Assembly: GCF_003583725.1 (NCBI RefSeq)
Contig: NZ_QXTF01000002.1
Span: forward strand, 186,001 to 250,000
Direction: 5' to 3'
DNA: 64,000 nt
Source: Sphingomonas edaphi
GTDB lineage: Bacteria > Pseudomonadota > Alphaproteobacteria > Sphingomonadales > Sphingomonadaceae
Position 1 is the first letter of the stretch; every line of letters starts with the position of its first letter. Below, piece after piece: positions 9,601 to 15,845 of the stretch. The notes below the pieces were generated by a model. It saw only the letters and a list, made by a program, of their open reading frames with translations, did not search any database and was not told the origin of the DNA. The translations under genes were made by a program, and so were the position numbers.

Positions 9601-9942
9601 GCGCGCCTCGCCGCCCGTAATCGGCATGACATACAGGTCGCCAAGCAAGTCGAAGGCAACTTCGCGACCATCCGGCGAGACGTCGAGGCTCATCCAGGTG
9701 CCGCGGCGGGCGTCGATGGGGACATTTCGACCCGGGCCGTGCGGCACGTTGACGTCCCATTTGTCGACCTTCTTGCCGGCGGTGCCAGGCGCGGGGGCGA
9801 TGCCGGCCGGCTGGTCCTGGGTCAGGGGTTCGGCTTGTCCCGGCTGCGGCGGGGGTGGCGCGACCGGCGGGGTGGGAGCCTGGGCAAGCGCGGCCGACGC
9901 GGCGAGCAGGGAGCTCCCGAGAAAAAATATGAGGTGACGCAT
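6604..9942 (-). CDS. Secreted TolB-like propeller fused to a metal-dependent amidohydrolase
   Basis: This 1112-residue protein has a signal peptide ending near AALAQ, a Pro/Gln-rich linker, and an N-terminal half of repeated WD40-like PD40 units of the form FSPDGRYLYF, FSRDGRSIAYV and FSPDGSLIAYR. The C-terminal third is an amidohydrolase: a beta-sandwich entry (TGARIVTMKGDEVIENGTV), then GLIDAHWHGS with the metal-binding HxH near residues 744-746, a later TTIEHS histidine, and a closing SIEAGKLADLVILD typical of imidazolonepropionase-like enzymes. The architecture is common in soil proteobacteria and is probably periplasmic. The natural substrate is unknown. The start is the ATG at 9942, which opens directly with the signal peptide; the open frame extends 21 codons further upstream. 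Confidence 0.85.
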   Translation of the reverse strand: MRHLIFFLGSSLLAASAALAQAPTPPVAPPPPQPGQAEPLTQDQPAGIAPAPGTAGKKVDKWDVNVPHGPGRNVPIDARRGTWMSLDVSPDGREVAFDLLGDLYVMPITGGEARAISTGHAWDMQPRYSPDGSEIAFTSDRGGGENIWTIRRDGSAPRQITKEDFRLLNQAEWTPDGNFIVARKHFTSSRSLGAGEMWLYHRNGGDKGSGVQMTKARTKQKDTNEPAFSPDGRYLYFSDDATAGETFEYSKDVNGQIYVIQRLDRQTGEIETFIDGPGGAIRPTPSPDGKSLAFIRRVRYKSTLMVMDLASGRITPLTDILDRDMQETWAVHGVYPGMSWTPDNKSIVFWAKGGIHRIDVASKAVSEIPFHVTGTRFVEDAVRQQKEVAPASFQTKMVRFAQKSPDGSRIVYEALGNLWIANGDGTGPRRLTRGTDFESYPAFSRDGRSIAYVAWDDEKAGRIKVVGVGGGEGRVVTPTPGHYVEPAFSPDGSLIAYRKTSDGYLTTPLYGKDPGIYIVSVRGGAPKRVAKSGGQPMFGATNDRIFFTARGEEEKRLLKSVSVNGTEEVTHLVSQNASRFALSPDEQYIAWTERYQAYVMPFVRSGRSIDIAPDGKSLPQSRVSADAGDWIHWAGNSRQLYWSQGPSLYGQTLANAGAFTGGKQAAAPLVARLGVTASQARPTGSIALTGARIVTMKGDEVIENGTVVIEGDRITAVGAGVPIPSGARTVDVTGKTIIPGLIDAHWHGSMGSDLIIPKQNWFHAAALGYGVTTVHDPSNDTFEIFVASEYQKAGKILGPRIFSTGTILYGATTPFTVEVNSFDDALAHLRRLQASGAWSVKSYNQPRREQRQMIIQAARQLGMEVVPEGGSLFEMNMTQIADGHTTIEHSLPVANIYEDVLQFWKGSGTAYTPTLIVAYGGPFGENYWYQHTDVWKEPILSKWVPRPLIDARSRRVVKNPPEEDNVIKIAEASKQIADLGIPVSIGAHGQREGLGAHWDIWMFALGGMSNLEALKTGTINPARALGLDRELGSIEAGKLADLVILDANPLENIRNSSSVAMTMQGGRLFDSNLQIVAGGTGGFKPFWFNEQAGGSFTAGVGVGLPKHAHQED

Positions 9943-10067
9943 TGAAGAAGAACCCCTGACGGTACGGAAAGGATGGACATTGGCGGGGGGTTCCGTCGAA
10001 GGCAACGCGCGCCTACCGCCGTTCGTCGAATTGACGGGACCTTTCGCATGGCGCTAGGGCGCGCGTC

Positions 10068-10358
10068 ATGTCCGAGACCAAGAAACCTTTCCCCGACCGC
10101 CTGTCGCTCGACCCGCGTAGCCCACACTTCGACCAGGAAGTGCTGAGCCAGGGCGTCGGCATCCGCTTCAACGGCGCCGAAAAGACTAACGTCGAGGAAT
10201 ATTGCATTTCCGAGGGCTGGATTCGCGTCGCTGCGGGTCGGAGCCGCGATCGCTTCGGCAACCCGATGACGATCAAGCTCAACGGCACGGTCGAGCCTTA
10301 TTACGAGGGCGAAGGCGAAGTGGAAGAAAAAGGCCCCGGCGAAGACGCCGAGGCCTGA
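10068..10358 (+). CDS. DUF3297 family protein
   Basis: The 96-residue soluble protein matches the DUF3297 family along its whole length: PFPDRLSLDPRSP, then GVGIRFNGAEKTNVEEYC, EGWIRVAAGRSRDR and GNPMTIKLNGTVEP. The family is widespread in proteobacteria and has no established function. The acidic tail (EGEGEVEEKGPGEDAEA) is encoded by DNA that also forms a terminator for the opposing gene. It is divergent from the amidohydrolase gene, with about 125 bases between the starts. Confidence 0.85.
   Translation: MSETKKPFPDRLSLDPRSPHFDQEVLSQGVGIRFNGAEKTNVEEYCISEGWIRVAAGRSRDRFGNPMTIKLNGTVEPYYEGEGEVEEKGPGEDAEA
10327..10356 (-). terminator. Intrinsic terminator for the leftward gene 10604-10377, embedded in the DUF3297 coding end
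   Basis: Read on the minus strand, AGGCCTCGGCG and CGCCGGGGCCT-like arms (10346-10356 and 10331-10340, one mismatch) enclose a 5-base loop and are followed by TTTTTCTTCC. The T run makes this a good rho-independent terminator for the small leftward gene just upstream, and it overlaps the last codons of the DUF3297 gene. Confidence 0.7.
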
Positions 10359-10376
10359 TCCCTAATCGATTACGGT

Positions 10377-10604
10377 TTAAGCCGCGGCGCGACGGTTGCG
10401 CTGCCGCGAGGCGGCCGCTTTCAGGCCGCGGCTGCGGTCGATCAGCTTCTTGGCGCCCCAGCCCGCGGCAAGAGCCAGCCCGAGCGGGCCGAGGCCGCGG
10501 CGGGCGATAACTGGGATGGCAGCGCCAACCAGCGCGCCGGTCACCTTCTGGTTGCGACCAGCAATCTTTTCGCCCGCGATGGCGCCCAATATCTTGGCAA
10601 GCAT
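10377..10604 (-). CDS. Small membrane-associated hypothetical protein (75 aa)
   Basis: The protein starts MLAKILGAIAGEKIAGR and has a Gly/Ala-rich hydrophobic middle (VTGALVGAAIPVIARRG, LGPLGLALAAGWGAKKLI), then a basic tail (RSRGLKAAASRQRNRR). Similar short proteins are common and unnamed in alphaproteobacteria. The start at 10604 is set by GAGGGA eight bases upstream; the longer frame to 10652 lacks this site. A terminator follows it. It is divergent from the psp operon, but nothing further ties it to that system. Confidence 0.65.
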   Translation of the reverse strand: MLAKILGAIAGEKIAGRNQKVTGALVGAAIPVIARRGLGPLGLALAAGWGAKKLIDRSRGLKAAASRQRNRRAAA

Positions 10605-10765
10605 GATGATATTCCCTCGTTTAAACGGTGTGGAGGGAAGAGCGCGCGACAAGCGCAGCGGTTCCCGATGAGCTATTGGTCAATCGCGCCAATCATCGGT
10701 GGAAAATTCCGCCAACTTTCCCCAGCATGAACGGCATTACAGCAATTTTCCCCTGAAAACTGCAA

Positions 10766-10782
10766 TTGGCACGGCTCTTGTA
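10766..10782 (+). promoter_or_regulatory. Sigma-54 (RpoN) promoter of the psp operon
   Basis: TTGGCACG-N4-TTGTA matches the sigma-54 consensus (TGGCACG-N4-TTGCW), with the invariant GG at 10768-10769 and the -12 element twelve bases on. Transcription would start near 10793, about 50 bases ahead of the first small ORF. Psp operons in other proteobacteria are driven by sigma-54 with the activator PspF. No pspF gene lies in the window. Confidence 0.8.
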
Positions 10783-10841
10783 AAGAGTAGGGCATGGACC
10801 AACAGGCCTTGCCCGGCGGTCCTGCAAAAGGGAGAATGACA

Positions 10842-10976
10842 ATGTCCGGTTTCAAAATCCAACGCCATCTCGTAGCGGCCTTCGCGTCGCTCCTGATGAG
10901 CTCGATCGCCGTCGGTGCCGCGATTGCCCCGGCCCAGGTTTCGGCCGCCCAGGTGGAAGTTGTGACCTATGCCTGA
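10842..10976 (+). CDS. Short exported or membrane peptide at the head of the psp operon (44 aa)
   Basis: The ORF begins MSGFKIQRHLVAAFASLL and consists of a basic N-terminus, a hydrophobic stretch (about residues 8-27) and an Ala/Pro-rich end, resembling a signal peptide or a tiny membrane protein. AAGGGAG lies seven bases before the ATG at 10842; an in-frame ATG at 10836 is too close to that site. Its stop overlaps the pspA start by 8 bases (ATGCCTGA), so translation is probably coupled. It could be a leader peptide or a small membrane stress protein; no function is known. Confidence 0.6.
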   Translation: MSGFKIQRHLVAAFASLLMSSIAVGAAIAPAQVSAAQVEVVTYA

Positions 10977-11745
10977 ATTCGAACCGATCGAGGCCCGCCC
11001 TGCCGTTCGCATCCCGCGACAGCAGGAAACAGGACAGGAAACGACCGTTCGTTTCGCGCCGCTCAGCGGCATCCTGTCAGGCCCGATCTTCACCCGCACC
11101 CGTGACATCATCGCGGCGAACATGTCGGAACTGCTCGACCGGTCGGAAGACCCGGCCCGAATGATCCGCATGATCATCGTCGAAATGGAGGAAACGCTGG
11201 TCGAAGTGCGCGCTACCGCCGCTCGCTCGATCGCGGACATCAAGGAAATGCGGCGTGCCTGCGCCCGGCTCGACGACATGCAACACGGCTGGACCGAAAA
11301 GGCTGGGCTGGCGCTGGAAAAGGGCCGTGAGGACCTGGCCCGCGCCGCACTTAACGAAAAGCAGAAGGCGGCCGAGATGGCTGAGAGCCTGCATGCAGAG
11401 ATTTCGCAGATCGAGCAGGTGTTGCGCGGCTATGAGGCCGACATCCAGCGGCTGCAGGGGAAGCTGGCCGAGGCCCGCGCCCGCCAGAATGCCATCGCCA
11501 GTCGGTTCGAGAGCGCGATGACCCGCGCCCGCACCAGCGAGCTGTTGCACGGCAGCCGGACGGAAGAAGCCTTCGCCAAGTTCGAGCTGCTCGAACGCCG
11601 GGCCGACTTCGCCGAAGGGCGCGCCGAGGCGCTTGGTCTTAGCGGGCCGAAGACCCTGGAAGAAGAGATTGCCGAGCTTCGCGCTGCCGACGCAGTCGAT
11701 GCCGAGCTGGACGCCATGAAGGCCGCACTGGCGGCGAAGAACTGA
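10969..11745 (+). CDS. pspA: Phage shock protein A, with an N-terminal extension
   Basis: PspA is the coiled-coil effector of the envelope stress response: it binds stressed inner membrane and, in other bacteria, restrains PspF. The 258-residue protein has the family start GPIFTRTRDIIAANMSELLDRSEDPARMIRMI, here split for clarity at SELLDR, but offset to about residue 39, then EMEETLVEVR and a long coiled coil to about residue 225. The usual amphipathic N-terminus (Met-Gly-Ile-Phe) is preceded by about 37 extra polar residues. No ATG or GTG is present near the canonical position, so the start at 10969 is the best available. It is followed closely by pspC. Confidence 0.85.
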   Translation: MPEFEPIEARPAVRIPRQQETGQETTVRFAPLSGILSGPIFTRTRDIIAANMSELLDRSEDPARMIRMIIVEMEETLVEVRATAARSIADIKEMRRACARLDDMQHGWTEKAGLALEKGREDLARAALNEKQKAAEMAESLHAEISQIEQVLRGYEADIQRLQGKLAEARARQNAIASRFESAMTRARTSELLHGSRTEEAFAKFELLERRADFAEGRAEALGLSGPKTLEEEIAELRAADAVDAELDAMKAALAAKN

Positions 11746-11764
11746 CGGGAAGGAAAAGGGGAAG

Positions 11765-12148
11765 ATGTCACGCTATTCACTCAACCGCCGCGACAAGAAA
11801 CTAGCCGGCGTCTGCTCGACATTGGGCGATGTGTTCAACATCGACCCGACCTTCCTTCGCATCGGCTTCGTCGCCTTTGCCTTGTTCATCGAATGGGAGA
11901 TCGCGCTGATTGCCTACGTCGCGGCGGGTATCTACCTGCATATCCAGAAGCGGCGCGGCGAAGCACGGTTAGAACGCAAATCCGATTTTGAACGCATGGG
12001 CGAGATCGGCAAAGGCCGGTCGTCGGTCCACGATCTTCGTACCAAGCTGGACGTCAACGACCGCCGGATGATGGCCATCGACCATCACCTGAACAGCCAG
12101 AATGACGAGCTGGCGCGCGAGATCGAAGCCCTGCGCGAGGAGAAGTAA
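11765..12148 (+). CDS. pspC: Phage shock protein C (PspC-domain membrane protein)
   Basis: PspC senses envelope stress in the inner membrane and partners with PspB to recruit PspA. The 127-residue protein starts MSRYSLNRRDKKLAGVCSTL, the PspC-domain hallmark (RRDKKLAGVCGGLAEYF in relatives), then has the hydrophobic segment LRIGFVAFALFIEWEIALIAYVA (shown in part at about residues 36-58), followed by a charged cytoplasmic tail with a coiled-coil-like end (NDELAREIEALREEK). It lies 19 bases after pspA and two bases before the next gene. Confidence 0.9.
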   Translation: MSRYSLNRRDKKLAGVCSTLGDVFNIDPTFLRIGFVAFALFIEWEIALIAYVAAGIYLHIQKRRGEARLERKSDFERMGEIGKGRSSVHDLRTKLDVNDRRMMAIDHHLNSQNDELAREIEALREEK

Positions 12149-12150
12149 AA

Positions 12151-12381
12151 ATGGATCCGCTGTCCATTGGCCTGATCGGCGCAAGCGTCCTGATGGGAAT
12201 TGGCCTGGCGTCGTTCGCAGCACTCAAGGGTTGGAATGCCTGGCTGGAATATAAGCGGCTGGAACTGGCCCGTCAGATGGGGGACTCGGCCCTTCCGCCC
12301 GCGAGCGGTCGTATCGAGCTAGCCGACCTCAAGGAACGGGTTCGCAAGCTTGAAGCGATTGCCGCCGGAATCGACCTGTAA
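12151..12381 (+). CDS. PspB-like small membrane protein
   Basis: The 76-residue protein has one N-terminal membrane helix (SIGLIGASVLMGIGLASF) and a C-terminal helical, charged tail (LADLKERVRKLEAIAAG). This layout matches PspB, which has an N-terminal membrane segment followed by an LEXIL-type coiled coil, but sequence identity is weak. It is the last gene of the psp operon, two bases after pspC, and a terminator follows. In enterobacteria pspB precedes pspC; here the order is A-C-B-like. I call it PspB-like from architecture and position. Confidence 0.6.
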   Translation: MDPLSIGLIGASVLMGIGLASFAALKGWNAWLEYKRLELARQMGDSALPPASGRIELADLKERVRKLEAIAAGIDL

Positions 12382-12412
12382 CGGGACGCACCATTCCCCA
12401 ATCCCCGTCCCT

Positions 12413-12447
12413 GGGCGGTCCGCACGTCACCGCGGGCCGCCCTTTTT
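12413..12447 (+). terminator. Intrinsic terminator of the psp operon
   Basis: GGGCGGTCCGC (12413-12423) pairs with GCGGGCCGCCC (12432-12442), with one mismatched position, and is followed by TTTTT. It closes the rightward psp operon just before the convergent purA gene. Confidence 0.85.
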
Positions 12448-12453
12448 ATCGGG

Positions 12454-13743
12454 TTACGAAGCGAAGGGGTCTCGCACCAAAATGGTGTCGTCGCGCTCGG
12501 GTGAGGTGCTGACCAACGCCACGGGGCATCGCATCAGCTCTTCGATGCGGCGGACATATTTGATCGCCTGGGCGGGCAGATCCGCCCAGCTGCGAGCGCC
12601 GGCGGTGGTTCCGTCCCAGCCGTCCATTTCCTCATAGACCGGCTCGGCCCGGGCTTGGTCGGCGGCGTGGGGCGGGAGATAGTCGAAGGTCTGGTCGCCG
12701 ATGCGGTAGCCGGTGCAGATCTTCACCGTTTCCATGCCGTCGAGTACGTCGATCTTGGTCAGCGCAATGCCGGTGACTCCGCTGACCGCCGCAGACTGGC
12801 GCACCAGCACGGCATCAAACCAACCGCAGCGGCGCTGGCGCCCGGTGACGGTGCCGAATTCGTGACCCCGCTCGCCGAGCCGCTGTCCGACCTCATCGTT
12901 AAGCTCGGTCGGGAAGGGACCGGAGCCGACGCGGGTGGTGTAGGCCTTGACGATGCCCAGGACGAATCCCGCCGCCCCTGGGCCCATGCCGCTGCCGCTG
13001 CCGGTTGTCCCGGCGACTGTGTTGGACGAGGTGACGAACGGATAGGTGCCGTGATCGACGTCGAGCAGAACGCCCTGCGCTCCTTCGAACAGGATGCGGC
13101 GCCCACGGCGGCGCGCCTCGTCCAGGTCGCGCCAGACCGGCCGCGCGAAGCTCAACACGAATTCGGCGATTTCGCTGAGGTCGTTCTTCAGCCGCTGGCG
13201 ATCCACCGGCGGCTGGCCGAAGCCGGCGCGCAGATGGTCGTGGTGGGCGCACAGCCGGTCGAGCATCGGGTCCAGCTCGTTGAGATGGGCAAGGTCGCAG
13301 ACGCGGATCGCGCGGCGGCCAACCTTGTCTTCATAGGCCGGGCCAATGCCGCGGCGCGTCGTGCCGATCTTGCCGGCGCCCGAAGCGTCTTCGCGCATGG
13401 CGTCCAGGTCGCGGTGAATCGGCAAAATCAGCGGGCAGGTCTCGGCGATCATCAGCACGTCGGGCTCGATGCGGACGCCCTGCGCGGAAAGCTTCTCGAC
13501 CTCAGACTTCAGCGCCCAGGGGTCGAGCACCACGCCATTGCCGATGACTGACGGCGTGCCGGTGACGATCCCGGACGGCAGCAGCGACAGCTTGTAGACC
13601 TTGTCGCCTACGACCAGCGTGTGGCCGGCGTTGTGGCCGCCTTGGAAACGGACCACCATGTCAGCCCGGCTGGCGAGCCAGTCGACGATCTTGCCCTTGC
13701 CTTCATCGCCCCATTGCGCGCCGATGACGGTGACGTTGCCCAC
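12454..13743 (-). CDS. purA: Adenylosuccinate synthetase
   Basis: PurA joins IMP and aspartate using GTP, the first committed step to AMP. The 429-residue length is typical. Visible motifs are the P-loop GDEGKGK at 12-18 with catalytic Asp13, GGHNAGHT with His41, the IMP-binding [13 protein letters not shown], and the GTP-binding TKIDVLDG. The start is the GTG at 13743 ([12 protein letters not shown]), which matches the conserved N-terminus; ten further upstream codons in the frame are not conserved. It lies downstream of the DsbA-like gene on the same strand with an 87-base gap. Confidence 0.97.
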   Translation of the reverse strand: MGNVTVIGAQWGDEGKGKIVDWLASRADMVVRFQGGHNAGHTLVVGDKVYKLSLLPSGIVTGTPSVIGNGVVLDPWALKSEVEKLSAQGVRIEPDVLMIAETCPLILPIHRDLDAMREDASGAGKIGTTRRGIGPAYEDKVGRRAIRVCDLAHLNELDPMLDRLCAHHDHLRAGFGQPPVDRQRLKNDLSEIAEFVLSFARPVWRDLDEARRRGRRILFEGAQGVLLDVDHGTYPFVTSSNTVAGTTGSGSGMGPGAAGFVLGIVKAYTTRVGSGPFPTELNDEVGQRLGERGHEFGTVTGRQRRCGWFDAVLVRQSAAVSGVTGIALTKIDVLDGMETVKICTGYRIGDQTFDYLPPHAADQARAEPVYEEMDGWDGTTAGARSWADLPAQAIKYVRRIEELMRCPVALVSTSPERDDTILVRDPFAS

Positions 13744-13830
13744 TAGCCGATTCCTTGCAGTGCGAGCGGCCATCCGCCCTTCGCTGGCCTCCTATTGCCC
13801 AATCGCGGAGGCGTCCAGCTTTGGCCCGGA

Positions 13831-14733
13831 TCAGGCGGTGCGGCGGCGGCGAAGGAGTAATACCGCAGCGATGGCGGCAAGCGCGGCGGCGATGCCGGCG
13901 AACAACGGTCGGCGCGACGATGTCGTGTCGGACTTGCCGGTTGCTTTCGTCGCTTCGGACGAAGCCGATGGCTTGAACAATGGAGTGGCATTTTCGTCCG
14001 CGACCATGACCACCTCGTCCCCAACCATTACGTTCGCAACGGCCTCCGCCTCATTGCCGGCTTCATCGAGGGAAGCTTTGGGGGTAGGCGCTGTTTCAGG
14101 TTTGGCGATCTTCGCACGGGCGTCGGCGATCTCGCCCTTCAGTCCCTTATAGTCGAGTGCGCCGTCCGCCAGCGAGTCGTTGACAATAAAGGCCGGGGTC
14201 CCTGCGATTCCGGCCGCATCGTGAAGCGCGAGGTTGCGGGCAATCTGCGCCGCAATTTCGGAGGAGTGGGCGGCGGCGTCCTTTTGTAGCCGTGCCCAGT
14301 CGACGCCCGCCTTATCGGCGGCGGCGCGGATCGCCGGTTCGTCTAGCGGGAGCTTTTGGGTCATCAGAGCGCGGTGAAAAGCGTCGTGGCGACCCTGGTA
14401 GCGGGAAGCGATGGCAAGTTTCGCCGCCTGTTCGGAGCGCGGCCCGAAAATGGGAACGTCGCGATAGATGACGCGGACGCGCTTGTCCTCGCGCAGAGCC
14501 TTTTCGACGCTGGGTGTATATTGGCGGCAGGCAGGACACTGATAGTCGTAGAAATAGACAACGGTCACGTCATGGGCGGCGGGCTTGCTGACCGGCGCGA
14601 CGCCTTCACGAAAGAAATCCTCTCGTTCGATCTCGGCAACCGGGGGTTCGCCGAACTGGGCAAAGGCAGGGGCCGTCGTAATGAGCAGGAAAAATGCCGC
14701 GGTGCGCAGCGCGGCGGGGGAACGCAAGGTCAA
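13831..14733 (-). CDS. DsbA-family thiol oxidoreductase with a C-terminal membrane anchor
   Basis: The 300-residue protein has a signal peptide ending near PAFAQ, a thioredoxin-fold DsbA domain with the active site CPAC at 66-69, and the cis-proline loop GTPAFIV near residue 178. A roughly 80-residue polar linker rich in Ala, Glu and Thr then leads to a C-terminal hydrophobic helix (LFAGIAAALAAIAAVLLL) and an RRRR cluster. The anchor probably holds the domain at the outer face of the inner membrane. A TGA lies directly upstream in frame, so the start must be TTG at 14733 (GGAAGG nine bases before it) or TTG at 14727. Substrate proteins are unknown. Confidence 0.8.
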   Translation of the reverse strand: MTLRSPAALRTAAFFLLITTAPAFAQFGEPPVAEIEREDFFREGVAPVSKPAAHDVTVVYFYDYQCPACRQYTPSVEKALREDKRVRVIYRDVPIFGPRSEQAAKLAIASRYQGRHDAFHRALMTQKLPLDEPAIRAAADKAGVDWARLQKDAAAHSSEIAAQIARNLALHDAAGIAGTPAFIVNDSLADGALDYKGLKGEIADARAKIAKPETAPTPKASLDEAGNEAEAVANVMVGDEVVMVADENATPLFKPSASSEATKATGKSDTTSSRRPLFAGIAAALAAIAAVLLLRRRRTA

Positions 14734-14841
14734 GCGGGGTCACCTTCCAATGGATGCGAACCGCCTTAACCCCTTGCGGTCAGCGGCGGTTCAGCGCGCC
14801 TCCTATTTTCTTTTTCGCGTCGTCGTCCAGCATGGGAGGCC

Positions 14842-15837
14842 ATGATGCGTTTGGTGACGGGAATGGCGATTAGCGGCCTGCTGCTCGCGGGTGCCGCAAT
14901 CGCTCAGGAGCGGCAGCGGTTGCCCCGCGAGTGCCGGCAGGACATCATGAAGCTGTGCCGCGGTGCGGTCGGCGGCTTTAGCCAGTGCCTGCGGAACGTT
15001 TTGCCCAAGATGAGCGACGAATGCCGCAAGGCCGCGAGCGACCGTGCCATGGCACGTGAGGAGCGACCGGACGGCATGATCGAGGTTGCTTACGGCGCGG
15101 ACGCCCGGCAGCGGATGGACCTATTGGTGCCGCAAGACAGCGGCTCCGCGCCCGTCCTTTTCTTCGTCCACGGCGGGGGGTGGTCGATCGGCGACAAAGT
15201 TGCGGGCGGCGCGACAAAGGGCCCTTGGGCCAGTCGGCAGGGCTGGGCTTATGCCAGCGCCAATTATCGCCTCGTCCCGCAAGTGACGGTGGAGCAGCAG
15301 GCGGCCGACCTCGCCAACGCGGTCGCTTGGCTCCGCGCTAATGCCGCGAGCCACCATCTCGACCCTGACCGCGTCGTCCTCATGGGACATAGTGCGGGTG
15401 CTCACCTCGTCGCGCTGTTGGGGACGGACACGCGCTACCTGAAGGCGGCCGGCGTCCCCTTGGGGGTGGTGAAGGGCGTCGTCCTGCTCGACGGGGCGGG
15501 CTACGACGTTCCGACGCAGGCGAGCGCGGAAAGGAACATCGTTCAGCCGATGTACGAGGCCGCCTTCAGCACGAACCCAGAGCGGCAGGCAGCGTTATCG
15601 CCGACCCGTCACGCAGCGGCGCCCAACGCCGCCAATTGGCTGATCCTACCGGTCAAACTGCGCGCGGACAGCCAGGCTCAGTCGAAGGCGCTGGCCGGCG
15701 CCTTGGTTAAGGCGGGATCGTCGGCCGCGGTTGCAGTGGTTCCCGGCGAAAGTCACCGCAGCCTCAACACGGGGCTGGGCGAGCAGGGCGATTGCGCGAC
15801 GAAGGAGGTCGAGCGGTTCCTTGCGTCGGTGCGATAG
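14842..15837 (+). CDS. Secreted alpha/beta hydrolase with an N-terminal Cys-rich domain
   Basis: The 331-residue protein has a signal peptide (to about AAIAQ), then a segment with four cysteines (31, 39, 49, 61) spaced like the Cys-rich GLG1-type repeat (CRQDIMKLC, QCLRNVLPKMSDEC), and then an alpha/beta hydrolase of the hormone-sensitive-lipase type. The oxyanion motif is HGGGW at 110-114 and the nucleophile elbow is GHSAG at 182-186 (Ser184); the likely catalytic His is in GESHRSL. It probably hydrolyses a small ester in the periplasm or outside the cell. Two adjacent ATGs (14842, 14845) follow GGGAGG; the second has the better spacing. Confidence 0.8.
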   Translation: MMRLVTGMAISGLLLAGAAIAQERQRLPRECRQDIMKLCRGAVGGFSQCLRNVLPKMSDECRKAASDRAMAREERPDGMIEVAYGADARQRMDLLVPQDSGSAPVLFFVHGGGWSIGDKVAGGATKGPWASRQGWAYASANYRLVPQVTVEQQAADLANAVAWLRANAASHHLDPDRVVLMGHSAGAHLVALLGTDTRYLKAAGVPLGVVKGVVLLDGAGYDVPTQASAERNIVQPMYEAAFSTNPERQAALSPTRHAAAPNAANWLILPVKLRADSQAQSKALAGALVKAGSSAAVAVVPGESHRSLNTGLGEQGDCATKEVERFLASVR

Positions 15838-15845
15838 GGTCGGCA

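Noticed and set aside
10673-11279. Leftward frames over the psp promoter and pspA start
   Set aside because: They run antisense to the promoter and pspA and have no family similarity or ribosome site.
12655-13551. Long 298-codon frame antisense to purA
   Set aside because: It lies wholly opposite a conserved gene and shows no family motifs; long antisense frames are expected in GC-rich codons.
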